Shown: piece after piece, positions 7,989 through 15,640 of the stretch
How positions within the stretch are numbered: position 1 is the stretch's first letter
Layout of the letters: every line of letters begins with the position of its first letter
Virus record (IMG/VR): IMGVR_UViG_3300037882_004058
Span: 1-33,384 of that record
Origin: a virus
Reading direction: 5' to 3' (one strand)
Length of the DNA: 33,384 nt
Program-made: the position numbers and the translations under genes
Notes under the pieces: generated by a model
Seen by the model: the letters and a program-made list of their open reading frames with translations, nothing else
What the model was told of the DNA's origin: nothing
Database searches by the model: none

Positions 7989-9485
7989 TTAACCCAAAAC
8001 GTTGATAAAACGAATCATCTTCTTGGGCGCATAGAGAATTGGCGTCACATACGCCAAGATCATAAAACGGAAAGCTGGGGATACAATCGCCAAATCCATT
8101 TTCATAAGAGGTGCCAATTGGCGCAAGGTAACAACTTCATCAGTGTTTTCAAGCAAGAAAGCTTGTTTCATACCTGGCATGAAACGATTCAAGTCACGTA
8201 CAGACAAGGCGGCTGCGCCGTCATAGCCTGAAGCTAGTTGACTCAAGGAAACACCAAATAATGGATAAAACTTTGCAGCGGCTGCACTTGAAGCACCTTT
8301 GTTGCTACGATAAATCACGTAGCTTGTAGCTGGGTAAGTACCTGAACCAGCTGTGAATTTCAAATCAACAGCACCGTTTGTTACAATGGTTGCGATTGAT
8401 CCGTTCAAAACTGTCAATGCACTTTCACCAAAACGGTTTCTAGCTGTTACAGCATAGAAATAAGTACCAGCATCACTGGCTCCCCATTTGGTGTTAGTTA
8501 CAGTGGCAGCTACTGGCGTAACTGGGTTAGTACCGTCAGCTACAGGTACAGCTGGTGCATTGGGGCTAGTGGCGGTAGAAGTGGTTGTTTTAGTCGAAAA
8601 ATAACCATTCATATGCACATCATAAGTCAAACCAATATCACCAAACTGAGAGGTGAATGCATTGACTCTAGCGCCTGCTCCAATGTTGTTAAAATCATTT
8701 GGAGTGTTACCGACAAAACGCTTACTAGAATAAAGCGAAGTTGCAAATTTGGAGTGAACGGATGGTGGAAGGAACAACTCAGTTCCAACGCCAAAGTTCT
8801 CAACAACTTGTTCCGCTGCTTGTTCAACAACTGCTTCTGTCAATGAAGCCCCTCTCAAGTCAATGACCTCCGTAGAGTTCATGTAATCGTTAAAGGTCGC
8901 ATAAACATCAGCTTGTTGCTGTTGTGCAAGAAATCCATTGAATTCTTCTGGAACCAAAGTACTGTCTGCGAATGGCATACCACGGTTGATAGCCCGCATA
9001 ATGTTCATCGTCCCTGACTTGATCTGCTGTTGCATAGCGGAATCAAATGCAGTATTGACGAGAGTCATCTGGTGAGTAACTGCGCGAGTGTCGCCCAAGT
9101 ACTTAACCAACTGCGACCTACGAACGTAGGTTGGATCATTGGACTGTGGCAATTCTCCTTCCAAGGTGAAGGAACCACCGTCACCCGCATAAGACGTTTG
9201 TTGAACATATTCTTCAACTGTGTTGTACGCCTTACTAGTATTGATTCTCTTGTAAAATCTCAAAGAGCTTTCTCTGTAAGCCAAAACTTTCAAAGTTTTC
9301 TCCAAAGATTCTACCTTCAATGGACCACCACTTGCAGTGGTACTGTTGAGTGTCTGAAGACCGCTCAGCTGGGTTGCTTCAAGTGCTTTGGAAAGCTCAA
9401 GAAGTTGCTCCTGGCTGGCCGTTGAAATACCTGGGAATGCCCCTTCCAACCCGCCTAAGATACTCTGATCTGCTGCTGTAATCAT
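7989..9485 (-). CDS. Major capsid protein (HK97 fold, with Ig/FN3-like insertion)
   Basis: The 498-residue protein starts at ATG 9485 (MITAADQSILGG). The upstream extension would need a TTG at 9536. The first ~300 residues carry the pattern ASGGPLKVESLEKTLKVL...YNTVEEYV...GGSFTLEGELP...VKYLGDTRAVTHQMTLV, which I recognise from SPO1/A511-type capsid proteins. Residues ~300-430 are different: a Pro/Thr/Ala linker, then GTYFYAVTARNRFGESALT and ATSYVIYRSN, a fibronectin-III/Ig-like signature. The C-terminus returns to capsid sequence (QLAPLMKMDLAIVSPAFRFM). The insertion is probably a surface-exposed decoration domain. The gene follows protease and scaffold as usual, and a strong terminator ends it. 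Confidence 0.92.
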   Translation of the reverse strand: MITAADQSILGGLEGAFPGISTASQEQLLELSKALEATQLSGLQTLNSTTASGGPLKVESLEKTLKVLAYRESSLRFYKRINTSKAYNTVEEYVQQTSYAGDGGSFTLEGELPQSNDPTYVRRSQLVKYLGDTRAVTHQMTLVNTAFDSAMQQQIKSGTMNIMRAINRGMPFADSTLVPEEFNGFLAQQQQADVYATFNDYMNSTEVIDLRGASLTEAVVEQAAEQVVENFGVGTELFLPPSVHSKFATSLYSSKRFVGNTPNDFNNIGAGARVNAFTSQFGDIGLTYDVHMNGYFSTKTTTSTATSPNAPAVPVADGTNPVTPVAATVTNTKWGASDAGTYFYAVTARNRFGESALTVLNGSIATIVTNGAVDLKFTAGSGTYPATSYVIYRSNKGASSAAAAKFYPLFGVSLSQLASGYDGAAALSVRDLNRFMPGMKQAFLLENTDEVVTLRQLAPLMKMDLAIVSPAFRFMILAYVTPILYAPKKMIRFINVLG

Positions 9486-9573
9486 AATACGAAAATTGGT
9501 AATTTTATTACGGAAAAAATCTGGGATACTTTCCAATTCCCCAGCTTAAAACCGATAACATGTTATTAAAAAC

Positions 9574-10212
9574 TTACTGAATATTTACTTTGTACTTCTC
9601 ATTGAGATAATTAACTGTTTGAGCATCCAGGCGACCAGTTGATTCAAAAGTAATTATCTTGTCAAGAATGGCCTCAGAGTTTTCACTACCATCAGTAGCT
9701 GCCTTTTCAAGCAAACCCAAGATAGTATTTTTACCAGCAGGGGTGGCTTTTGAAATCACATTCTTATCTTCTTCTTGACCGGAAAGTGGTGAGCCGCTAT
9801 TGAATCCTTTTTCAATTACTTTTAGTCCTTCAGCAACTCTTTCAATAGATTTTCTACTGGATGCCGGAGCTTGTTCCACCTGTTCAAAACGGCGTTCAAC
9901 AGCCTGAAAAGCTTCAATATTGGCTTTCATCAATGTAGCAACGGCGGTAAATTTTTCTGCCAAAGCACTCTCAAATGCGGTAAAACGTTCATTAATGTCA
10001 GCCTTAACAAGATCAAGAATATCATCACCACCTGTCTCTGTTACTGCTGGGGTAGACTCTGTTACAACCACAGGTTCTGTCTGTTCAGATTTGATTATGA
10101 TATTTTCTTCTTTCTTTTCCTCTGTTGCTTTTTCAACAACTACCACATCATTGGTAAGGCCAAGAGCTTCGTATGCCTTTTTTAGGACATCTTGTGAAAT
10201 CAATTTGCTCAT
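9574..10212 (-). CDS. Nested scaffold protein from internal start in the protease gene
   Basis: Inside the protease-scaffold ORF, codon 300 is ATG at 10212, preceded by AACAAGGAAACAAAT, which contains an AAGGA Shine-Dalgarno core at normal distance. Most genes here lack such a site, which makes this one stand out. Initiation there would give a 212-residue protein, MSKLISQDVLKKAYEALGL onwards, containing the whole acidic plus coiled-coil scaffold part and no protease. This mirrors the lambda Nu3 arrangement. It is inference from the sequence signal and the domain boundary. Confidence 0.55.
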   Translation of the reverse strand: MSKLISQDVLKKAYEALGLTNDVVVVEKATEEKKEENIIIKSEQTEPVVVTESTPAVTETGGDDILDLVKADINERFTAFESALAEKFTAVATLMKANIEAFQAVERRFEQVEQAPASSRKSIERVAEGLKVIEKGFNSGSPLSGQEEDKNVISKATPAGKNTILGLLEKAATDGSENSEAILDKIITFESTGRLDAQTVNYLNEKYKVNIQ

Positions 10213-11109
10213 ATTTGTTTCCTTGTTATTAAATTCTTTTACTAATGTTTGAATATCTTGAATATCTTCATCCGATAGGTTTGGATAATCTGATTTGATT
10301 ATATCTGAAAGTTCTGATGCTTTGATCATTTTCTTTCCAGAGTCTTTCGCGTCAGTCAAATCCTTAATATCTGATTCCAATGATTCTTTAATCATTGGTT
10401 TACCTGTTTGTGTACTGAAATCTTTCTTGATCTCTTTAACCTTACCCTTTTTCAAAACGACTTTATAACCCTTTTTTACAACAAGACTATTCTCTCCATC
10501 TTCAATTTCAAAGATATTATCGTCATCACTATCGTCTGACTTTTGAATATTTAATTCTGATAAGTCAGAAATGTCGTATATTGGTGGGTCATAAGATTGT
10601 TCTCCCTTTACTATATCCATAATCGTATTTTTATTGATAGGACTATGTGTAATTGCACACCCTGTAATGAGACTTTTGGTTATCCGTTTAGGGTTCAATG
10701 GGTCTTTTTCAAGCGCTTTGCCTTCAATGGAAAACCCCAAACGTCTGGTCTTGGAATTCTTTTTTAAAACATTAGCTAATTCATAAACTCTTTGAGCCAT
10801 CGGATTATCTGGGTAGAGAGTTCCTTCAATGTGAAATTTATTGTCTTTGACAAATGCTTTAGTCGGTTCTCCAATGTTTGCCAGAGGGTCTTTATTGGCT
10901 TGATGGTGAAAGTTCAAGTAACCTTTTTCTAGAAATGGTTTAAAATCAAATCCATTGGGGTCAAGAATCTCTCCTTGGGAATCCTCATCATCTGTTGAGG
11001 CTATGCCTTTAACCTTCATTACCTCGTTACCATTCTCATCTTTACCTTTTTCTATTCCATCAATCTCAATAAAGAAAAAATGGTCTGAATCTTTATTTAT
11101 GAAACTCAT
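9574..11109 (-). CDS. Prohead protease fused to capsid scaffold
   Basis: The 511-residue product has an S78-type (HK97-like) prohead protease domain at ~1-170. KGIASTDDEDSQGEILDP is followed by a likely catalytic His in YLNFHHQANKDP (68/69), a nucleophile Ser in RRLGFSIEG (127), and a further His in CAITHSPINKNT (155). The rest is acidic and Lys-rich, then a coiled-coil region (ERFTAFESALAEKFTAVATL, ~370-420) and an ordered tail, as in scaffolds. The enzyme would cut scaffold and capsid N-termini during maturation. Fused protease-scaffold with an internal scaffold start is known in other phages (lambda C/Nu3). It directly precedes the capsid gene. Confidence 0.88.
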   Translation of the reverse strand: MSFINKDSDHFFFIEIDGIEKGKDENGNEVMKVKGIASTDDEDSQGEILDPNGFDFKPFLEKGYLNFHHQANKDPLANIGEPTKAFVKDNKFHIEGTLYPDNPMAQRVYELANVLKKNSKTRRLGFSIEGKALEKDPLNPKRITKSLITGCAITHSPINKNTIMDIVKGEQSYDPPIYDISDLSELNIQKSDDSDDDNIFEIEDGENSLVVKKGYKVVLKKGKVKEIKKDFSTQTGKPMIKESLESDIKDLTDAKDSGKKMIKASELSDIIKSDYPNLSDEDIQDIQTLVKEFNNKETNMSKLISQDVLKKAYEALGLTNDVVVVEKATEEKKEENIIIKSEQTEPVVVTESTPAVTETGGDDILDLVKADINERFTAFESALAEKFTAVATLMKANIEAFQAVERRFEQVEQAPASSRKSIERVAEGLKVIEKGFNSGSPLSGQEEDKNVISKATPAGKNTILGLLEKAATDGSENSEAILDKIITFESTGRLDAQTVNYLNEKYKVNIQ

Positions 11110-11110
11110 T

Positions 11111-12328
11111 TCATATTATTTTTATTTTGTAAACTTTCTTATCTCCAATATTTAATTCTTCAAACACAGAATCGGAAATTTGTTTATCTGATATTCTTGC
11201 ATATTCATCATAATCAATCAATATGCAATCAGTTGGTATTTCCATCTGGGCAGATTTTTCAATAATTTCTTCCTCAATAAAGAAAGATTTTATAAGATCA
11301 AATTTTTCATTCTCATCTGTACAATCTATATCACTCAATTCAACCAAAAGAAAACTCTTCTTTATTTCCTCGGTCATATTCATATCGACACAAAGACAAT
11401 AAGTTTTTATTTCCTCCGGTACACCTGAAATATCGACATTGACACTAAAGATAAAATATCCATTGAACTCAATTGAAACTAAAGTTCTGTCAATAGCGTC
11501 CTTAAAAACCTTTTTGTAATCAGGAAGTTTGTTGTCTTTATCGTAAACAAAAATCAGAGACTTAGAATTTTTTTCCAAAAATTCTTTCAAATCATCTTCA
11601 TTCTTAATCTTTGACAAATCCAATTCACTTAAAGAAAGGGTTTTGTCCAACTTTTGTGATATGGAGTTTTTCTTTACACCAGCTGAAGAAAGAATTGAGA
11701 GGATTGTCTTATTTTTACCTACGGATGAATCACCATAAACAAGTACATTTGTTATACCGTTCTTAGCTGCCTTCAATGTGCTTGTGAGAATCTTTTTCTT
11801 TTCGGAAAATTGTGTTTCCTTGTTTATCGAATCACATTCAGTTCTCAAACCATTTACTATTGAATCTCTAGTTATCTTTTGTGATTCTTCATTGGAGGTT
11901 ACTTTTTCTACATCTTTCTCATAGACTTCAATATCATTACCTTTTTCAGTAACAACACTAAGAACAAATTGATTCTTTTTAGAATCCTTTGTTACTGTTT
12001 GAACCACAGCACCTATTTGATCTGATATAATTTTTACCAAATAGCCAGTTTTATATTGAGCTATTGCTGGCGGTGTGACCATTCCTTGGTTATTGGAACC
12101 TCCTACACCTGAATTACCACTCTCTTTTTTATCTCCAGTTTTACTCGCTGGTTTATCCTTACTCTGTGAGGGATCAAAATATTTTGTAACCATTACAGTT
12201 TGCCCATCTCTTTGAACCGGAACCTTCTTGGCAACGTACTTGTTTTTATCCAGTGGGCCAGAAGCTGTTCCTGCGGGTCGTGCCTTCAATATATCAATCA
12301 ATTCATCAAAATCGTTACCATTTATCAT
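11111..12328 (-). CDS. Degenerate P-loop ATPase-like protein in the head gene block
   Basis: This 405-residue protein is encoded between the Mu-F-like gene and the protease. It has a low-complexity linker (~50-85), a small beta domain (YLVKIISDQIGAVVQTVT, ~96-145) and then a P-loop-like region: VLVYGDSSVGKNKT (~196-208), with Asn where Ser/Thr is normal, and a Walker-B-like SLIFVYDKDN (~257-266). FNGYFIFSVNVD..GVPEEI and VDMNMTEEIKKSF resemble FEGRIIFISNL and VSMNLDEKIARM in the AAA protein at 30504, suggesting the two are distant paralogs. The role in head assembly is unknown. The missing Ser/Thr may mean weak or no ATP hydrolysis. Confidence 0.6.
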   Translation of the reverse strand: MINGNDFDELIDILKARPAGTASGPLDKNKYVAKKVPVQRDGQTVMVTKYFDPSQSKDKPASKTGDKKESGNSGVGGSNNQGMVTPPAIAQYKTGYLVKIISDQIGAVVQTVTKDSKKNQFVLSVVTEKGNDIEVYEKDVEKVTSNEESQKITRDSIVNGLRTECDSINKETQFSEKKKILTSTLKAAKNGITNVLVYGDSSVGKNKTILSILSSAGVKKNSISQKLDKTLSLSELDLSKIKNEDDLKEFLEKNSKSLIFVYDKDNKLPDYKKVFKDAIDRTLVSIEFNGYFIFSVNVDISGVPEEIKTYCLCVDMNMTEEIKKSFLLVELSDIDCTDENEKFDLIKSFFIEEEIIEKSAQMEIPTDCILIDYDEYARISDKQISDSVFEELNIGDKKVYKIKII

Positions 12329-12332
12329 TTCA

Positions 12333-13214
12333 TTACTTTTTATTTATTTCAATTACAAAGTTATTTAAACTGTTATCCCAAACACCCCTATCAACGTATT
12401 TCTCAATTAAACATCTACAATATGGGTGTGTTGGAGGTAATACAGGAACCCAATCTTTCTTCTTGACGTTATGATTATTACCATTGGCCAAAAGTTCACT
12501 AAGCTTGAAAATCTTTGATGGTGTATCTTTACCTCCTTCTGTGTATATTCTATAACAGTGGCCACAAGCTCCCTCAAAAACCCTTACATAAACTTTCTGA
12601 TCCAGCCCTTCTTCTCCACTTTTTGCAATATACATAACTCTACCCAAAGTAAAAACCTCATGCATCATCGTGTCAATAATTAAATCAACTCTTCTTGTCC
12701 ATTGTGGTATTTCTTGTCTTACTTTCTCCTTCAGGGTTTTTTTATCTTTTGCTGATAAAGTATATTTCAATAGAATGTTTTTAACATCCTCTTTATTCTC
12801 AAACATTTCCCTTCTAAAATCACCTCTGTAAAAATCTTTCAAAACTTTTTTGAAATCAAGGGAAACTTTATACAACTCATCATAAACTTTGGTTTTGGCT
12901 CTATCTACAATTTCTTTTTCAAAATTGTTTAATTTTACTTGCTCGTTTTTAACTAGAAAAAGTCTCAATTGTATCAATGTCATTTTACTCATTTGCTCCT
13001 CAGACAAACTTTTGCTGAGCACACCAAGTTTAAACATCGTGTCAATATTACCTTCTTTTTCATAACTATCAGAGTTTATACCCATCTCCTTCAGCTTTCT
13101 TTTGTCATCTGACGAAAAAAGGGAAGAGCCTAAACTCTTCCCAACAAAAGAAAGGAAATTTTTGTCAACAAGTTCCAAGATTCTATCAACTTGTTTTTTC
13201 CTCAGTGTCTTCAT
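12333..13214 (-). CDS. Mu F-like head morphogenesis protein
   Basis: The 293-residue product has a helical N-terminal part and a C-terminal module with C-G-H-C (217-220) and PPTHPYCRCLIEKY (His263, Cys266, Cys268). This Cys-x2-Cys plus H-P-x-C-R-C pattern is the signature of the phage Mu gpF / SPP1 gp7 minor head protein family, which associates with the portal inside the procapsid. It lies downstream of the lysis genes and of a 50-residue ORF it overlaps by 29 bases. The portal-adjacent Mu-F gene is normal for tailed phages, but here lysis genes separate it from the portal gene. Confidence 0.82.
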   Translation of the reverse strand: MKTLRKKQVDRILELVDKNFLSFVGKSLGSSLFSSDDKRKLKEMGINSDSYEKEGNIDTMFKLGVLSKSLSEEQMSKMTLIQLRLFLVKNEQVKLNNFEKEIVDRAKTKVYDELYKVSLDFKKVLKDFYRGDFRREMFENKEDVKNILLKYTLSAKDKKTLKEKVRQEIPQWTRRVDLIIDTMMHEVFTLGRVMYIAKSGEEGLDQKVYVRVFEGACGHCYRIYTEGGKDTPSKIFKLSELLANGNNHNVKKKDWVPVLPPTHPYCRCLIEKYVDRGVWDNSLNNFVIEINKK

Positions 13215-13338
13215 CCTCTATCTCTATGTTTTCCTCCTTTAATATTTCCTCCATAGTGGTTTGGAAAATTTCTCCGAAGTCTTTTTTTGTTTCAATTTCT
13301 AATTCAGACAATACATTATACAAAGGTTTTTCTTTCAT
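13186..13338 (-). CDS. 50-residue acidic small protein
   Basis: ATG at 13338 overlaps the stop of the endolysin gene as ATGA, and the frame runs to TGA at 13188-13186, inside the start of the Mu-F-like gene. The product begins MKEKPLYNVLSELEIETKKD and ends in a strongly acidic stretch (IEIEDEDTEEK). Both overlaps argue for a real, translationally coupled gene. No function can be assigned. It might regulate or partner either the lysis or the head protein. Confidence 0.65.
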   Translation of the reverse strand: MKEKPLYNVLSELEIETKKDFGEIFQTTMEEILKEENIEIEDEDTEEKTS

Positions 13339-13973
13339 AGCTCAAGTTCATGGTTTTTAAAATCAAATTTATTTCTTATGAAATCTTGCAAATCTTCTTT
13401 ATTCACTAGTCCATAAGAAAGAAATTTACTCTTGTGCGTGTTCTTCTCCCACTTCCAACATTGAAGTATTTCACTAACATGCATCTGATCTAAAACTTGA
13501 CATCCAGCTGAAGATTGATCGGCTTTCATATCATTATAACTCCAATAATCATGCATGTTTATTCCAAATTGACCTACCTGCATAGTTGAAGGATCAAGGT
13601 CAATGTTCATATCCTTACTATTGTCTCTGTATATGGTCACGTCACCACCTCTCTGTAAGAAACCTGGATACTTGCCTTTATGCAATCCGTCCACCCAAAT
13701 ATCTTTATGATAGCCAGTAGCTAGAATAGCACAACCAGTTTTTTGCATAGGGTTCAATAACCAATAACCAGTAGGAACAGTTGAGGCAGGATATTGTCTC
13801 CAATATATATCCCCCTTGGAATTAGTGAAAAAACAAATTATTGTATCACTGTATTTGCCTGCAATTTTTGCACTTCTAACACCCAAGAGATTCAACTGAA
13901 ATGGTTTTTCCCTTATCGGATATTTTATCTCCTCATAGAAAGCCCTTATGATTGGATATTGAATATTTATCAT
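13335..13973 (-). CDS. Putative endolysin with YkuD-like (L,D-transpeptidase-type) fold
   Basis: The 212-residue product carries GQFGINMHDYWSY (His141) followed by DQSSAGCQVLD (Ser154/155, Cys158). A His about 15 residues before S-x-G-C is the catalytic pattern of YkuD/L,D-transpeptidase-like enzymes, some of which serve as phage cell-wall enzymes. Earlier residues give a beta-rich domain with PTGYWLLNP and ATGYHKDIWVDGLHKGKY. It would act on peptidoglycan. It overlaps the upstream holin-like gene by four bases, which supports a lysis role. There is no signal peptide, in line with a holin-dependent enzyme. It might instead be a virion-associated hydrolase. Confidence 0.62.
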   Translation of the reverse strand: MINIQYPIIRAFYEEIKYPIREKPFQLNLLGVRSAKIAGKYSDTIICFFTNSKGDIYWRQYPASTVPTGYWLLNPMQKTGCAILATGYHKDIWVDGLHKGKYPGFLQRGGDVTIYRDNSKDMNIDLDPSTMQVGQFGINMHDYWSYNDMKADQSSAGCQVLDQMHVSEILQCWKWEKNTHKSKFLSYGLVNKEDLQDFIRNKFDFKNHELEL

Positions 13974-14545
13974 GCATCAAATTTTTCAATAGTTACACTA
14001 CCATTCTCGTTCTTAAAATTTTTCATATTAAACAAGTACATTGATGCCATCGCTAGAATAGGTACAACTTGCAATAATGCCTTTTCGACGAAAGACATGA
14101 CTGATTCACTCAATTTTACACCAATTAGTTCGGAAAAAGCTGGAAATATCCCAAATATAAAAACAAAAACAAGTAGTGAGGCTGTGAATGTATTTTGAAA
14201 ACTTGTCTTTTTCATTTTAATCTTTCCATCTATTTCTAGCGCAAGATCATCTTCAAGCTGCTTTTTTTGCTTCTCCAATTCAGCTTGCTTAATCTCAAGC
14301 TGATCCTTCGCTTCCTCAAGAGCTTTAGCGTATTCTAGGGAAAGACTATGGTCTTTAGATAAAGTCACTGGGTCGCCATTCCGCAATGCTGAATTATAGT
14401 ATTCCTTACTCGCTTCTATGAATGCCAATTCTTCTGCGGAAAGTTTGTGGCCTGACTCTTCGATTATTCTAACCTCTCTCGGATCAAGGAAAATATTAGG
14501 ATCAATTTTGTTAAGACCTATTTTGATTTGAATTAATTTTTCCAT
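13970..14545 (-). CDS. Holin-like membrane protein with coiled coil
   Basis: The 191-residue protein has a long charged coiled coil (~65-102, e.g. KQAELEKQKKQLEDDLALEI) and two hydrophobic segments near the C-terminus: TASLLVFVFIFGIFPAFSEL (~121-140) and ALLQVVPILAMASMYLF (~156-172). Two membrane spans beside a cell-wall enzyme gene, with ATG overlaps on both sides, fit a holin. The long N-terminal cytoplasmic domain is larger than in most holins, so a different membrane role cannot be excluded. Confidence 0.55.
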   Translation of the reverse strand: MEKLIQIKIGLNKIDPNIFLDPREVRIIEESGHKLSAEELAFIEASKEYYNSALRNGDPVTLSKDHSLSLEYAKALEEAKDQLEIKQAELEKQKKQLEDDLALEIDGKIKMKKTSFQNTFTASLLVFVFIFGIFPAFSELIGVKLSESVMSFVEKALLQVVPILAMASMYLFNMKNFKNENGSVTIEKFDA

Positions 14546-15213
14546 TCTTGTATTTTTTTAAAGTATCTTTTAAATGATTGGTGTATATATCCCCAATCAG
14601 CGTGTATATCATTTTTATATCTTTCGTTCAATTCAGTAGTTCTTGAAGCAATAGAGCAGAAAACAACCATATCATTATCTTCATCCATTTTTACTCTTTC
14701 AACGAATTTAATTAAAGATGATATGATTTTTTCTTGTTCATATATATTCTTCAGGTAACACGTTTCATAGCACTTCTCTGTCACAAAGTAATAACTACCA
14801 CTTCTCTCTACCTCTTTTATCATTCTCCTATAATGTGAATCAATGTATATGTGATTATAATTAGAAACAGCACTTATTGTCGGTCTTGAATTTTTATCAT
14901 GCTGCTCATATATTACACTCACCACATTAAAATCTACCTTCCCATTCACAGCTATCAATATCAAAAATCTGTCAGTCTGTGTTTTTTGAAAGATCAAATC
15001 AACTCTTGTTTTTATGGAATTTATTAATTCAAAATCCATCAATAAACTAAGTGCTGAAAAGTTCTTTTGTTGTTCTAAAATAATTGAGTCCTTTTTATTA
15101 GACGCAATTTCCATTCTTTTCAATTTTATGTTTTGCTTGTAAGCAAAAATGGTAGTTACAATCAAACCAAAAAGCCCGATTGTAGCTACCACTATTTCTT
15201 TATCAACAGCCAT
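14533..15213 (-). CDS. Membrane-anchored protein of the lysis cluster
   Basis: The 226-residue product has one N-terminal hydrophobic segment (IVVATIGLFGLIVTTIFAYK, ~7-26), followed by a basic stop-transfer sequence and a soluble domain of mixed alpha/beta character (FLILIAVNGKVDFNVVSVIY and later DNDMVVFCSIASRTTE). The soluble part faintly recalls small-molecule-binding or GAF-like folds, but I cannot name it. Its 3' end overlaps the holin-like gene by 13 bases. It may be part of lysis control (for example an antiholin) or unrelated. Confidence 0.5.
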   Translation of the reverse strand: MAVDKEIVVATIGLFGLIVTTIFAYKQNIKLKRMEIASNKKDSIILEQQKNFSALSLLMDFELINSIKTRVDLIFQKTQTDRFLILIAVNGKVDFNVVSVIYEQHDKNSRPTISAVSNYNHIYIDSHYRRMIKEVERSGSYYFVTEKCYETCYLKNIYEQEKIISSLIKFVERVKMDEDNDMVVFCSIASRTTELNERYKNDIHADWGYIHQSFKRYFKKIQEWKN

Positions 15214-15223
15214 CTAAAAATTT

Positions 15224-15628
15224 TTATCTTTTACAATTCAGGGTAATCGAGCTAACAGTTCCTTGTGTGAACCCTACGAATTTTATAGCGATGAATTTAG
15301 AACCCACACCATAAAAGTTAATCGAGGAAATATGATCACCACCAGCTCCCATATTAAAGGAATCAAATTCGTTACTTGGGACAAATTGTCCATCGTTTGT
15401 TAAAAATAAAAGAACTGACCCATCTTCAAATAATAAATTTTCAAAATTAATTTGAATAAAAATAACATTATATTCCATTATTGAAGGGGTCAAAACAATA
15501 AAGTCAGTGTGTACTGATAAATCAATTGGTTGACCAGGGTCTACGCCAACAACTTCTCTAGCAATTGACATTAGATCAAAGAAAGAGGCTGACGTTTGAG
15601 AACCTCTAATTTCTGTATTATTAATCAT
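15224..15628 (-). CDS. Beta-rich hypothetical protein downstream of portal
   Basis: The 134-residue protein is rich in F, I, V, S and G with alternating hydrophobics (FIVLTPSIMEYNVIFIQINF, FIAIKFVGFTQGTVSSITLN), suggesting a beta sandwich such as a fibre head or decoration domain. No signal peptide or catalytic motif is visible. It sits between portal and lysis genes, so a virion surface role is possible; this is inference from composition and place. Confidence 0.5.
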   Translation of the reverse strand: MINNTEIRGSQTSASFFDLMSIAREVVGVDPGQPIDLSVHTDFIVLTPSIMEYNVIFIQINFENLLFEDGSVLLFLTNDGQFVPSNEFDSFNMGAGGDHISSINFYGVGSKFIAIKFVGFTQGTVSSITLNCKR

Positions 15629-15640
15629 TATATTTCAATT

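Noticed and set aside
9030-9425. 131-codon open frame on the plus strand
   Set aside because: It is antisense to the capsid gene, with Cys/Leu/Ser-rich composition and no supporting neighbours.
9486-9536. 17-residue extension of the capsid protein
   Set aside because: It would need a TTG start, while ATG 9485 is a normal start.
9871-10252. Two plus-strand open frames opposite the scaffold
   Set aside because: They are Phe/Ser-rich reverse readings of Lys/Glu-rich coiled-coil codons.
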